This document shows positions 10,158 through 23,000 of a stretch of DNA of 64,000 bases, one piece after another; the first letter of the stretch is position 1, and every line of letters begins with the position of its first letter. Source of the stretch: Rotaria macrura (lineage: Eukaryota > Rotifera > Eurotatoria > Philodinida > Philodinidae); contig OENT01000454.1 in NCBI GenBank assembly GCA_900239685.1, positions 10,151-74,150 on the forward strand. The letters run 5' to 3'. The notes under the pieces were generated by a model. It was not told the origin of the DNA. It saw only the letters and a list, made by a program, of their open reading frames with translations, and did not search any database. The position numbers were made by a program, and so were the translations under genes.

Positions 10158-11990
10158 ATGAAAGCGAATTTAAAAAGCACTTTGTTGAGAAAAGACACGC
10201 GTGTTGTTTCATCAAACGAAAGTACGCGTGGTATTTTGCATGATTTTTCTATTGCAGAAAAGATGAATTTAGAAAGTTTATCGAATGAATTATTCCATGA
10301 GTTATTCGAATATTTCCATCCAATAGAACTAATTAATGCGTTTCAAGGCCTCAATGAACGTTTCGACAAACTGGTCTTCATCAGTTTTCACTCGTACCGT
10401 CTGGATTTGCGTGCTATGTCGAAATTGAATTTACATCGTATGTGCGAACAGTATTTACCGTTGATGATTGATCATGTTAGTTCAATTTGTTTATCCGATG
10501 GTGATGAAACTCCACAATTGTACGACAATCTTGTCCGCTACTGTCTAACAGTGGATGAATTTACTCATCTACGATCAATTCTACTGGAAAAAATCGATGC
10601 AGCAGATATCATTCTTAATATTACATCAGATTGTTTTTATCTTCCACATCTTACTCATTTGAAAATCATCGATTGTAAATTTAGAAGCAATAAAGATCCC
10701 AAACAACTTGTTTACAATATTTGGCATTTAAAATATCTTACGCATTGCACTCTAAATATGACTTTCGAATGGCGCCTTACCTTTAGTGGATTATCTGTTA
10801 TCTCTAAGTCCATGAAATATTTGTCAATACAAGAGTATAATTTTTCGTCTACAGAACTTTCTCTTCTATTCAGTTTGACGCCTTCACTTCGACATCTTTG
10901 TATTAAATTTGAAGAAAGCGTCGATATTCAATCAAACAAAATTCTTACTGCTGCAAATATAACTAGCCTAGAGCTTTACTATGGCGGATCACTATCTACT
11001 ATGACGAATGTTTTGAAAAGTATGCCAAATCTACTTCATTTAAAATTCGAAACTGGATCAATTAATTTAAATGGAAATCAATGGGAAAAAATCTTAACTG
11101 ATTATGTACCTAAAATAAAAACGTTTCGATTTCTAATAAGAGTTTTGTCCTTGAAATATAACAATGTGGAAGAACATCTTGAAAATCTCATGAATACTTT
11201 TCAAACTCCATTTTGGACCAATTATCACCATTGGTACGTTCGATGTGATTGGCCCCAACACACGAATAAAATATTCGTTCTCTATACGTTACCCTTCTAT
11301 TTTGCTGATACATATACTATTTATCAAAATCGATGGTCTCAAACAACTTGTTTAAATGTTCACAATAGTAACTCTTATGATCGAGTAAAGACAGTATTTT
11401 ACAAAGGAGGTATGAATAACTTCATTTCATTTCCTATCTACTATCCGAAAATTCGTCGTCTGACATTACGATTACCTTTCGATAATAATTTTTGGATCAT
11501 GATTCCAAGATTAGATCATTTGATCTCGTTAGATTTGATCGAAACTAGAGAAAATACTAGGTCAGAATTTCAAATAAGAGATTTATTTAATCGAGCACCT
11601 CGTCTTGAGTTTTTAAGTATTGATGCAAGATCATTCTTACGATTAGCAAAATCGAATGTTACTCATCCATCACTTCGTCGAATTCAATTGAAGCATTATC
11701 TTGATAGAATTCATCGCTATATGAATGCTACACAATGTTCCGTATTGGCTGATTCATTACTGGGACATCGATGTGAAGTTCTTGTCATACGTGTTGAAAT
11801 TCGAACAAGTATTCTTGATCTGATATATAAGATGAGGAATCTTCGAGCATTAAGTTTCGAATGTCAAGATGATATTCCATCAGTATCTCGAAATGACGAA
11901 CTTGTAGAGTGGTTGCAAAAGTCTCTGCCAGAAACATGTTCTATTGGTCGACATCAATCTCGTATCGTACGTGTCTGGATGAATAAGTAA
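10158..11990 (+). CDS. F-box protein with degenerate leucine-rich repeats
   Basis: Single-exon gene, 610 residues from the ATG at 10158. An F-box-type motif begins at the internal Met at 10263: MNLESLSNELFHELFEYF, then ELINAFQGLNERFDKL. The body has irregular LRR-like units, for example LPHLTHLKIIDCKF, MKYLSIQEYNF, LRHLCIKF, MPNLLHLKFETGS and MRNLRALSFECQD. The tail contains LVEWLQKSLPETCSI, typical of bdelloid F-box/LRR paralogues. Such proteins serve as substrate adaptors of SCF ubiquitin ligases, with the F-box contacting Skp1 and the repeats binding the target; no target can be inferred. The start is uncertain. A GTG at 10113 opens the frame, 10158 is the first in-frame ATG, and 10263 (575 residues) begins directly at the F-box and may be the true start. 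AATAAA follows at 12050-12055. A second F-box gene lies 2 kb downstream on the other strand. Confidence 0.85.
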   Translation: MKANLKSTLLRKDTRVVSSNESTRGILHDFSIAEKMNLESLSNELFHELFEYFHPIELINAFQGLNERFDKLVFISFHSYRLDLRAMSKLNLHRMCEQYLPLMIDHVSSICLSDGDETPQLYDNLVRYCLTVDEFTHLRSILLEKIDAADIILNITSDCFYLPHLTHLKIIDCKFRSNKDPKQLVYNIWHLKYLTHCTLNMTFEWRLTFSGLSVISKSMKYLSIQEYNFSSTELSLLFSLTPSLRHLCIKFEESVDIQSNKILTAANITSLELYYGGSLSTMTNVLKSMPNLLHLKFETGSINLNGNQWEKILTDYVPKIKTFRFLIRVLSLKYNNVEEHLENLMNTFQTPFWTNYHHWYVRCDWPQHTNKIFVLYTLPFYFADTYTIYQNRWSQTTCLNVHNSNSYDRVKTVFYKGGMNNFISFPIYYPKIRRLTLRLPFDNNFWIMIPRLDHLISLDLIETRENTRSEFQIRDLFNRAPRLEFLSIDARSFLRLAKSNVTHPSLRRIQLKHYLDRIHRYMNATQCSVLADSLLGHRCEVLVIRVEIRTSILDLIYKMRNLRALSFECQDDIPSVSRNDELVEWLQKSLPETCSIGRHQSRIVRVWMNK

Positions 11991-12049
11991 ACAAATGCAC
12001 AGATACCTCGTTCAACAGAATAATGTTGCTTTTTTCACCTTAATTGTGC

Positions 12050-12055
12050 AATAAA
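12050..12055 (+). promoter_or_regulatory. Polyadenylation signal AATAAA
   Basis: A canonical hexamer lies 60 bases after the stop codon of the upstream F-box gene, at the spacing expected for its mRNA 3' end. Confidence 0.55.
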
Positions 12056-13975
12056 TATAATCGGGGTTGACTATACAAAGCGAAGGTTTCTTCTTATCTT
12101 TACTCTCTCAGCGGCATTCAACTATTGCCACATTGGAGTACTTGCTTGAATGGGCTATTTGTAGAGATTGATCATGGTAGAATAGAAATAATTACGTAAT
12201 CGTATACTGGCGAATGATGTATAGTAATAGGAATCAAGTGATGCATGCATACTATGGGCAGAGTAAAAGAATGATTGATACGATTTGATAAGAAAGATAG
12301 AAAAGTAAAATGTCGAAAGAGAAAATATAGAAATTCTAAACGTTGAATGAAAAATAATAGAAACAGGAAAAGTCGAAAAGTGAAATGTCAGCAATCGAAA
12401 ATTTTAAATAACCTAGAATACAAGAAAAAATTTTATTAGATCGTATAGATGTATGTGTATGGGGTAGTCTTAGATGAACCCAAACTCACACACCCACTAA
12501 CCAATGCTCATATCCATACGTTTATCTGCAAACGTATTTTCCATTGTAAGAATTTATTGCGTTTTCCTCTCATATAATTAGTTCTTTTGCGACCTTCTGA
12601 TTGTGGTTCTATCTTTTCCTTTAGATGTTTTCCATTTCTTCTTAGCTTTAGTGTTCTACATGTGTCTGTTCGACGTTTTTTCTATGCCAACATCCCAGTC
12701 AATTCGTTAAAATAGATCACGCAAGGGAAATTTAAATAGTAGACTTCAGGAATAGGATATCGCATATTGGCTAGTAATAAATGATATGGATTCTGCATGA
12801 TGGCACAAACCTACTTGCAAATTTTTATAGTATGCGATAAAAATAAAATGGCAACTGGATTCCTTTATTATTTAGATGAGAATTTTTTTCAATAGACAAA
12901 ATGCTTAAATTATACCTTTACATTCTAGCGTTTCATTCAGGCAGCAAATTTTTGAAAAACCATCGACTTCTTGAAACAATCGGATATTACAACTTTGTTT
13001 GGATGAATATCTCATCACAACTCTCTATTTTCTAAGCATCGTTTTGAATCGGTTGAATGAAAAAGCATTTTTCATATTACTTAGATACGTATATCAAGAT
13101 ACGGTCGATAGTGGAGTCACTTGTTAAATTAATATCTTGATGTATGTTGAGACACAGATTAAAAACGAATGTGACTGCTACTCATGGATTAGCTAACATC
13201 TTAGTAATAGTGAGACTTAGTATATGTTGAAGTCTCTAGTCTTGAATCTTTCTCATGTCGATAAACTCGAATTTATACATTATTTGTTGCTTTTTTCTAA
13301 TCGTCTAGAAAGTTAATTTTTCAATTGATTTTGTGTTCAATCTCTTTACATGTAAATGGAATAAATTTCACTGAATCATTCCTGAATTTCCTTTGCTTTT
13401 CTCTTTAGAGTTAGTGGCGTTTTAATGTGACTGTAGTGTATAACATAGTATACTTCAGCGAGTCGAATAATAGTATCTGAAGCTGAAGTTTTGCTTAGGA
13501 GCACATCTATTGACGAGCAAAACGTTCTCGTAAGATATCTAAGTTTCAAAAATTGCAACGTTTCGTATGAGAGATACTAGAAATTTGCTTATTATGACGA
13601 TTTTAATTTTTCGAGAAAGAAGTATGATTCTAAATTGAAGCTTTTCTGGCATTTTCTCTCGAAAGAGTTCGTTACTGTGTAAAGTCCCCACTTGAAATAT
13701 CTTCATTTCATTTGTTGCTATTCAGGATATCAGACGATATGGTTTCAGTCGAATCTTTATAGACGAAAGGAGAAAATCTGACGAAATTCCTAAATCATGC
13801 AATCAGATTTATCATATTTACCATAGTTTGAATTCAAAATAAATGGATTACGTGAAAATCTACTCTGTTTAGTTGATTTCATCATTTGTCTAGGTTTTCA
13901 TTCGAAAAATATTTATTTCGAATTTCAATCAATTTCTTATGTTGTTAAAATTTTCAATGTAGTTTGATAGCGTCG
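12056..13975. other. Intergenic region between two F-box genes
   Basis: No gene is supported. At 12305-12400 there are scattered units of the GTCGAAA-type repeat (GTAAAATGTCGAAAG, AAAAGTCGAAAAGTGAAATG), the same family as at 3340-3430 but without a visible inverted partner. The rest is AT-rich and featureless. Confidence 0.45.
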
Positions 13976-15755
13976 TTAAAGAAAATAAGCACGTGGAAAA
14001 AAATCACGAAGTTTTCCTTTGAAATCGACATAGTCAGCATTACCAGTCAATTCAATCTGCAAGATTTGTTGATAAATATTTATCAACGATGGATTTTCAC
14101 TCAATTCTGGTTTCGTAGTTATTTGTTCGAGAATTCGTTTCTTTGATACTTCCAAATATTTCAATCGAGAACACATGAGAAGAAAACGACGAATTAATTG
14201 ATCTGAAAAGTTCCCATTAAAAGAGAGAATTCGAACAGCTTCGAACTCTGGATAGGCCACTGTTTCATCGTCAAGTTCCCAGTTCATATCACGTACTCTG
14301 ATAAGATTTAAGCGACGTACTCGTGGAAATAATTTAACCATCCAACGGAAAAGATCAAGAGTGAGAGTAGTAACATTGATCATTGGTGAAATGGTAATGG
14401 TGCGTATAGTAGTTAACATAAGTAAATTTTGTTGTACTATCCAATTACCATTCAAATTCCAATCGACAATACACGGTGAAAAAATCGATAATTCTTCAAA
14501 AACGGTTGAAGTTTGAGTAAGAGAAAAGACAACCATAGTTACATTGCCTGTAACGGGCATTGCATCTGAAAGAGACGAACTTTTTTCGATAGTTTTTGTT
14601 ATTATTAAGATTTGATTATTTAGAATAACAGCATATATCTTCTTCTATCGTGCATACCTGTTATCGGATAATCGATTATAATACATCGCTGTTGCCATAA
14701 TTCTTTTGTAAATGAACTTTGATATTTTTGAATAAATTTAGCATTAATTTCGAATTCAAGACGAAATTCAAAATGTTTCAAACAAGGTAAGTGCACGATG
14801 ATATCTTTTTGTAGTCGATCCCCATCAACAAATGTCGTCAAAGACGAGCCTGCTAATTTCTCGAAATGATTCGGTAAAATTAAATCGAGTATTAAATATT
14901 CAATTGATGAAGAACATCCTCGTACGAACAATTCGAAGTATTGAAATTCAGTTCTATATGTTCTGTAGTATCTAAACATATTATCATCAAAAGAAAGTAA
15001 AGATATGCTTCACGTGCCATTTTTTTATTTTGTTTGAGTTCCTACCTAGCTTGAACAATGTCTCGAGAATAAAGAGCAACTCGTTTCAGATGAGGTGAAC
15101 ATGCCATAAATGAACTAAATTCTGCTAAGTTATAATGTTGCACAGTCGGTAGTCCATTCATATTGACTGATAGTGCTTCGATCATTGTCAATTGTTGACC
15201 AAGTCGAAATAGATCTCGTATATTAGTAACACAGACTGTTAAATGACGCAATGAAGTTATTAATGATCCCGCTGGCATAAACGAACATCTTAATGATAAA
15301 TCAAATTCTTGTAATGGCATATTGAAGGTACTACTCATATCATAGATATCCTTTTGTAAACTAAAATTAAGTTTAATCGAATATATTTGCGGCAATCGTC
15401 TACTTAAAGAGCAAAGTTCAATATCTAATTCATCTGTTGAATGTATTTCAACAATAGATAATGTTTCAAGCGACGGTAGATCACGTAGATATGGCAATTG
15501 CCGAGTAGTAGCACATACGGAATGAATGAATTCATTAAATTTTGGCAAACGTGTAGTAAGCCAAAAATTCGATTCATGAGATAAGTTAACATGACACAGA
15601 TAGGGCATAATAAGTGAAGCCAGTCGTGCATTGCAGTCGCCTATCTCAAGAAAAGCTTTGAGAATTTCGGCTGAGCTGAGATAATTAAATAGATACGGAA
15701 AGAGTTCATTGGGCAGTGTGAGTAAATGTGTTCCAACTTGTCTTTCGTTATTCAT
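13976..15755 (-). CDS. F-box protein with degenerate LRRs (three exons)
   Basis: Spliced gene of 537 residues: exon 1 15755-15046, exon 2 14971-14658, exon 3 14565-13976. Intron 1 is 74 bp (donor GTAGGA, acceptor TTTAG) and intron 2 is 92 bp (donor GTATGC, acceptor TTTCAG). Joining keeps the frame at both junctions (GCT AG/A TAC and ACA G/AT GCA). The N-terminus MNNERQVGTHLLTLPNELFP followed by YLFNYLSSAEILKAF is an F-box-type motif. LRR-like text follows: LPSLETLSIVEIHS, LITSLRHLTVCVTN, LPCLKHFEFRLEF, FPRVRRLNLIRVRD and CSRLKYLEVSKK. The expected role is an SCF ubiquitin-ligase adaptor; the target is unknown. ATG 15755 is chosen because the frame upstream has only a GTG at 15812. Same family as the plus-strand F-box gene at 10.2-12.0 kb, but with introns, so a simple recent duplication is unlikely. 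Confidence 0.85.
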
Positions 15756-18589
15756 GTTGAACCGTATGATTTCAAGAGTAATAATAATAAATGACTTCTG
15801 GCGAACTTGCACAAAGTATAAATTTCGTTCGCTATTTCGTAATTACGCACGTTATTTTTTATCGCAGTACTTGCGCAATTCCAGAGCAATACATATCTGC
15901 TAAAGATTAGGAGAGAAATAGCAATCATTAGTCATAAGGTTTACGTATTATAAGCAAAACAGATTGAAAATTCTTTTGAGAACTAGTAATATATATATAT
16001 ATATGTAGATATATATATTTCCATTCTTCACTTATCAGTATTGTGTACAACTTGTACTCTTTTTGACAACGATCATCATTCAAGTTGCTTCTTTAAAGAC
16101 GCATAAGCTACGTACTAGTTGGATGCATACAAATTATTTCCAACGACTTAATATGATCCGATTGTATTTTCCAAAGGTAAACTGTTTCACTATTTAGGCA
16201 ATCGACTGAAGAAAGAAGTTCTTCAGATATTCAACCAATTCTCAATTGATACAATTGTCATGGAGGATGTAGATGTCGATGTGAGTTTGTTGATTCCATT
16301 GTTGCGTTTGCTACATAACAACTATATTCGTGTTACTATACACATACAAGACTGAAGTCACTATTTGCATATGCAGACATTGATATCACCTCTTGAAGGT
16401 TCATTCTCTGCGTGATTGTTGTGAGTTCCGGAACTTCACGTTGAACAACTCCATCATACTTGGATATCTGTAGGAAATCAATTGAGAATATTTATTACTA
16501 TCGAGTTTTCTATTACGTTCGCAGCGAACATCTTCGTAGTTGAAAAATTGTTTAACATCTAGAAATTTTCGACCTTATCAAATAAGAATGAATAAAAATG
16601 GTAGTGGAGCAGAAATAGAAGAAAAAAACGAGATCGTCTTGGTAACCAATGTGAAAAATCTCATATCATGTTGTTTATGTTGAATCAATCTCGATTTAAT
16701 GTTTCTGGATTCGACAGTAACTCTTGCATGTTTTGAAAATCATCGTAACTGAATTGAAGAGATATACAATCGGGTATGATTCTGTTCTATGTTTTTGTTC
16801 ATCATTGACGATCTTAAAAAGCGAATATAAGAATACTAATCTAATGTTCGTAGAACCTAAAGCGTGTTCGATGGTGTAAAATTCCATTGAAAGAATATCA
16901 TACAGGAAATCAAACGAATGATATCATGAACGTGGATATGTGAAAAGAATAAAATGAATCATCACTGAAATGTTTGAATGTATGCGGCGAAGTTGTTGAT
17001 GAAGAACTAAAGTTTATAAAATTGCATTTAAAGCAAATTGAAATACTCTTTGCAAGAAAAATGTTTTCCAGCATTTCAAAATCACGAAAAGGAAAATCAA
17101 AATCAAAGCAATCAGTCATTCTTGAATAACTGGTATACATACGATAGAAATGCATCGATCACTATACTCATCTAAAGAAAATATCCTATCGGTGAGTCAT
17201 GTTTGAAAAAGTGTCACGTATTAATTTCTGATTTTTTTTGAAGATCATGACAAGATTCACTTGACTCTTCATAGTAAATTGAACTTTGCACTTGTCGTCA
17301 GAAATACTGTTATAGAGTTGATGGAATAATAAATATATTCATCGAGATGTGTCATGCATTATCATTAGTGGAATAGGATTTGTCATTCTTTTTCTTTTCT
17401 TCCGTTTGAGTTGTAAATGAAAGCTAACGTCACAAAAAATAGCAATCTTTGAACAATTAAATCCTAGAACTCACCGTAATCATACTTGTGCATTCAATGT
17501 TATGAGGCAATTACGATAATGAAACGTTATCAGATGAATAATAGTTTCTTCAATCAAAACCTAAAATGGAATGTAAATCGAATGTCTTCAACAATGACAA
17601 TATCCTTTTATGAACAAGACATTTTTCTGTTTCGTAATGCACACATAGAAGTGAATCGAATATGATTATGCATATATTTTGTGTCTTTTGAACAATCTTA
17701 CTCAGAGACGATTCATTGGAAGTAGAGGTTAGCGATTCCAAAAATATTACATGGAACCTTTCAGTTATCGACAACCGATTGCGAATTCGCTTGGATGCGT
17801 TACCGTTCATGTTTGTGGATGCTGATGCATAGAATATTCATATACCCATCTCAAGATAAGCATGGGGTCGTATGTGATAGACAGTGTTCATCATTTCTTT
17901 TTATTTTTCTGCTTAGAAAACTAGACGCCAACGGTCATATTAAAGAAAAGATTTCGCAGTTCCTCGGTGAGTTTTTCTACAGTTCCGTTTCAGTTTTCGG
18001 CTCCATATGTTGTGGAACCACAGACCTCTAATTGAAAGATGCAATACATCGTAGGCACATGAAATACGACTGTGCCCCTATATTTCAACACACTTGTACG
18101 TATGAGTATCAGTATGATGTCATGAAAAATAGTTTGTATAAGTATCGATTACGATTCAGTTGTGAAGTTTTTGTTGTCAACGCAACGTACATATTTGATT
18201 CGGCTTAGAATATGGACAACAAGTTATGTAATACTGACAATTCGTATTTGTTTCATTTTTATTTATCTAAGAGCAGGTGACTATTTCAAAATGCTTAGAT
18301 CTCGTGACTGAGTTCAATGGCATTACACTCATTTATTGATCTTGTCTTTTGGCGCATAAGCCTGCCGATTCCAATTGAAGTTGCTATTTTTTGTTCTTAA
18401 GATCGTTGAATTTAAAAGTTATATTTTCATTGTTTCTATTCAAATAAAATCTAGATTGATTTATATTTCAATGCAATTTATTATATTCATTAAATTGAAT
18501 CACTGGGCACAGTAGGAGATAATATTTATTTTACAAAATTGAAAAATATGCACTGTATCTCTTTTTTACGATTGTTAACGCACTGAGCA
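15756..18589. other. AT-rich intergenic region
   Basis: I see no supportable gene. A (TA)n microsatellite lies at about 15988-16018. Short open frames (60-86 codons) occur between 16.7 and 18.0 kb on both strands without recognisable motifs or splice partners. The minus-strand AATAAA (plus-strand 18535-18540) near the right edge probably serves the adjacent receptor gene. Confidence 0.45.
15988..16018. repeat. (TA)n microsatellite
   Basis: An interrupted run of TA dinucleotides, broken once by a GTAG, in AT-rich intergenic DNA. Similar short TA tracts occur at about 33074-33085, 35758-35775 and 59148-59169. Confidence 0.8.
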
Positions 18590-20096
18590 TCAATGTCTAG
18601 TGGCTACAGTTGCTGTAATATTTTGAATAGTTTCATCATTGAATATTGAAGGCGCATATTGACCAAGCATTTTTCGAACAACTGCTTTTATTCTCTGGAT
18701 TAATACTGAACGAAAGAATTTACTTGATAATGTATAAATATAAAATGATTTGGCGAAATTGGCATAATATAGAACAATTGTTAACGACATTAAAAATGTA
18801 TTGACCAATACTTGATATTCATTACTTGTTGCTTTCAGAATGTAATAAGCATAAAAAATCATACGAGTCATAATTAGTAATGAACTTAATCCAACTTGTC
18901 CAAGCATCATCTATATAAAGAAAAACAAGCAGTGTTGACATCAGTCAGTTTACATCTAGATCAATATTCTAAACGATTATATGAGAAATATAATCCATTA
19001 AAAGTAACATTCTTTAACTGTTCGATCACTTTATTCGACACGGTAAATAAGAAAAGCATGAATAACCATACTGAGTTCAAACAATAGCAGAAGATAGGAT
19101 TCTGAGAAAATAGATTTTCATAGCGACTCGACTCTTTTTATTCGTTTCAATCGTAGATTTTTTCTGAAGCTTACTACCACGAACATATTTCGATCTCTAT
19201 AATATGTAGAAATATCTGAATATTGATGGCCACAATGATAATATTCAATGCCATATATTTTCACACTTCTTCGAAGTCTTTGTCAAACACGTACAATTAC
19301 TTTCCAATTAATATTCAAAATCATAATAGTAGATCATCTGCTAACTACTAGACAGAGAACATTATATGCCTAATTTATCCTTCTAGTAATTACTTACGAT
19401 AACCAATTGTATATCTTTCTTTTTTTCAAGATTTTGTGCTCGATTCAATATTGGATGATTTGCTCCAGGTAAATGAACTCCTGTTCGTCGTTTTGTTCGT
19501 CGAGTATTCATGATTGTAAGAAAACCAAACATTAACATTGATAGATGTGGAATCATACCCAACCAAAAAACAACAAACATACTATCGAACATGGCATATG
19601 TACCGGGCCTAGTAGCACATACGGGTCGAAGATCATATGAGAAAAGTATATGAGAGCATGACACAAAACTGATGACTACGGCTATGCCCATTGCACGATA
19701 AGCCATTTTCATTTGACTGAATGAACGAAAACGAACACTCGTTGATGATGACATATATCGATCGATAGATGATAATAAAACTAAATACACAGATACCAAT
19801 GGAATCGCAGAAACTAAATAAGCACGAAGTTTGCAATAGACTCGATTTGTATTTAACAGAGTACTACCGAGATGATCATTAGCAAATCGAGTCGTAACTC
19901 CAACCGTAAGCGATAATAAATCAAATATTGATGCGCAAAGAAAATAAAATGAACAAGAATTCTTACGTAATTGTACTGCTGAAAATGTAATAAAATTACA
20001 TAGGCAACCAAATGTTCCAAAAGTTAAAACAATAATTGGACCGTAGTAATTCACTTCACCAGTAACAATTTGTATTGTAGCCAGTGTCGTTGTCAT
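18590..20096 (-). CDS. Rhodopsin-like G-protein-coupled receptor (two exons)
   Basis: Exon 1 is 20096-19398 and exon 2 is 18910-18590, separated by a 487-bp intron with donor GTAAGT and acceptor ATATAG; the joined product is 339 residues. Seven hydrophobic segments are readable. TM1 is near PIIVLTFGTFGCLCNFITF. TM3 ends in the class A signature LSSIDRYM (DRY box). TM4 is around YRAMGIAVVISFVSCSHILF. TM5 is near FVVFWLGMIPHLSMLMFGFL and is followed by a basic loop NTRRTKRRTG. TM6 begins at the exon junction (IQLVIMMLGQVGLSSLLI). TM7 ends with NFAKSFYIYTLSSKFF in place of NPxxY, as in divergent FMRFamide/neuropeptide-type receptors of rotifers. Short N-terminus, no signal peptide. Ligand unknown. 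It stands alone, with the F-box gene on one side and an ADP-ribosyltransferase on the other. Confidence 0.87.
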
Positions 20097-23000
20097 AATA
20101 TAGTTTGTACTATAGTGGGTACTTGTTTTATGTAATTTACGAAACTATCTATAAGAGAAAATGCTTTCTTTTTTTGTAATAATTAACTGTGATACCTTCA
20201 CCATATATTCAAATGTAACACGATGATACGTTTAAAAGAGTTGATTACATCCGTATTCATGTGAAATTTGAGTTTTTCAGTGCAATCTTTTTATTTCTTC
20301 AGGGAAAATATAATATGGAAGTGAATATAGAAAAACTGACTATGAGATGATGTATGTGAGATATAGGACACTTTATTCTTGACATAAGCTGGATGAACAA
20401 AAAGCAGAGAAACCATCTTTTATTAAGATTAAATGCACATTAAGAATACTTTAAAGATTATCATACTCATCAAAATGTCCAATTATCCATTTTCTAAGCA
20501 AGGTATTTCATGCTCAATCTATTATTTAAAAACAGTTTCTCTGATTTGTGAATGGATCAATTAAAACTGGAACACTGATTTGTTTTCTCTCAAAATGAAA
20601 GCAGTTTTATTTTGAATAAATTTAATGAGTATTTCTTCTTGGCTAAACATTCAACAATCGATATATGACTTTATGTGAAAACGGTATCGTTTCGCTGCTT
20701 GTTTAAATTAAAAAAATACATTAACGATTTAAAATGTTGAAGTTAGACACTGAATTATTTTCGCTTCGATATACTTATCAGTACGGGTGCAGAGCAAACG
20801 AAGTATGCAGAAAAAGAAGAATCAATATAAAAAAAATGCACTTCTGTGCAACATCTGAGATTTTGGCATGGGCGCGAGGTCTCGTTAAGACTAATAGATT
20901 TAGAAAAATTTTCTCTTTCGAACTTCATATTTGGTTTTGTTCGAAAAAGTGTCCCGCATGATAGATGACGCTGTAAATTCGCCATTATTAGGGTATTTAG
21001 TTAGAACCATTGCATTAATGTTGGATGATAAATGGAAGAGAACGCAAAACATTCTCCATCGAAATTCGCTACTGGTTCTAGTCAGCCATTATCGTTTGTT
21101 TATCGCCACATACCAACAATGATCCCGGAAACCCGACTTGGGCGCGAGAAAAAAATAGTACTAAAATTCCAATCACTCTTTATTACTTCAAATGAGATTA
21201 GAGAGAATCCTCGAAAAAGTGTCCCCCTGCAAAGTCTACAAAGTGCATTTTCTGCTATTGATTCGATGAATCATCAGGCTCTGATCACGTAATATATGAT
21301 AACTATCTCGACAAAAAACAATCAATCTAACAACTCGAATCATCAAAAAAAAAGATAGATAAGTTTATCGTTTTGCACTGTGATACCAATCAAATAAATC
21401 ATGGAACGATGACGAATAATGTTCGTAAATATCTGTGCTCTTTGTGTTCTTTATTCGATTGCAAAGAATATACCTACATAGAAGAGTTCTCTATTGTAAG
21501 TTAGATATTATAGAAAAATAAAAAGTAAATTAAATCATTCCCTTGAAATGGAAGATTACTTTTTCAAAAGTAATTTAAATTTGATGCTATTATTACAAAG
21601 TTGAGTCGGCAACTTTCAAGCCTATGTATGAGCATTAATGTATTTCAATTGACATCTGATTAATGTTGTGAAATTATAGATAAAGTTGTTTGCTTCGTTT
21701 AACCAATAGTATGCAAAGGACTAATTAAATTCATCGATTTCTATAATCTTTAATGACATCGATGTTATTAGGTGTAATCCGCCTGGAAAAGGCAGACGTG
21801 TAAGCGTTAAACATTCTTTTCTCGTTAATAATGCAAACAGAATTTAAAGTTTAAAAAAACACTCTTGAAAATCTTTCCTGTTGGAATCAACAAATATATG
21901 AGTCTAGGGAATAGAGTCCATAATATCAAACGATAAAATTCATTATTAAGAATGCGAAATAATTATATATTTCATTTGTAGTAAATTGATTCTTTGATTT
22001 AGAAAACAAATAAAATGAGATCATTCAGTAAATGAAGAAGCTTCGCTAATAGACGACTAGAGTAAAAGACTATCTACGGAGCTGGTGACTTGATAAGAAT
22101 TAAATTTTTGCACTTTTGACTAGATACTCGCATATGATAAGGGATGAAAAATAATTTTCTCTGACAAATGGGGAATGAAGTTATTAGCACTTCAGAAAGT
22201 TTAATTTCCTAGAGAAGCTTTTATTCAAACAAATATAAATATGCATCTAATTATGTACTGGGTATTAATGTTTTAATTATCAAAACAGTAACGGTCAAAG
22301 AAAATATGTTTTCATGCAGCCATAAAGATTCAATATCTTTTCTTCTATACATTACTTCTTAAAATTACAGAAGAATGTTACGAAAAGATAGTTCAGAATA
22401 ATAGTAATTGTATGGATTTTTGTAAGAATTAGAGACCTTTGAAGTTCATGTCTTCCAATTATCAACTATATCCTAGCTGAGTGTCACACTGTCGGTCTTT
22501 TATAATCTTGAGTTGTTAGCTAATCTGGTTCCTCGGGTATTCAGCAATCAGCCATTCTCTTTTTGTGATCAAATGTTCACACCTAAATCTTTTTCTTTTC
22601 TATTTGACTTTTCTCTTGTCTGTTCATGCACGGATTCCCTTTTCACCAAGGAAATCTATTTTATAGATATAAATTTTTATTTCAATCTCAGTTTTTATGT
22701 TTAAAAGTCAATTCGACACATGAATTCGCTTTGTGTCGATTTAGATTCTGCATCGAATCATTCGGTTAGTGCATTTCTGTCATGATATAGATATTGGTTG
22801 TACCAGAAAAATTTTCGGAATTCGTTCTACTTTTCTGTTCTTTCATGATGCTTTCCTTGCATTATTTCGATCATGAGACATATTCACAGGAAAACCATCC
22901 AAACAAACCAGATTTGGTGAGATGAAACAGAAATAAATTTGATTCCTATGCTAATATTCTATAAGATCAACTAAATCATGTAGATAATCAAGAAATGCAA

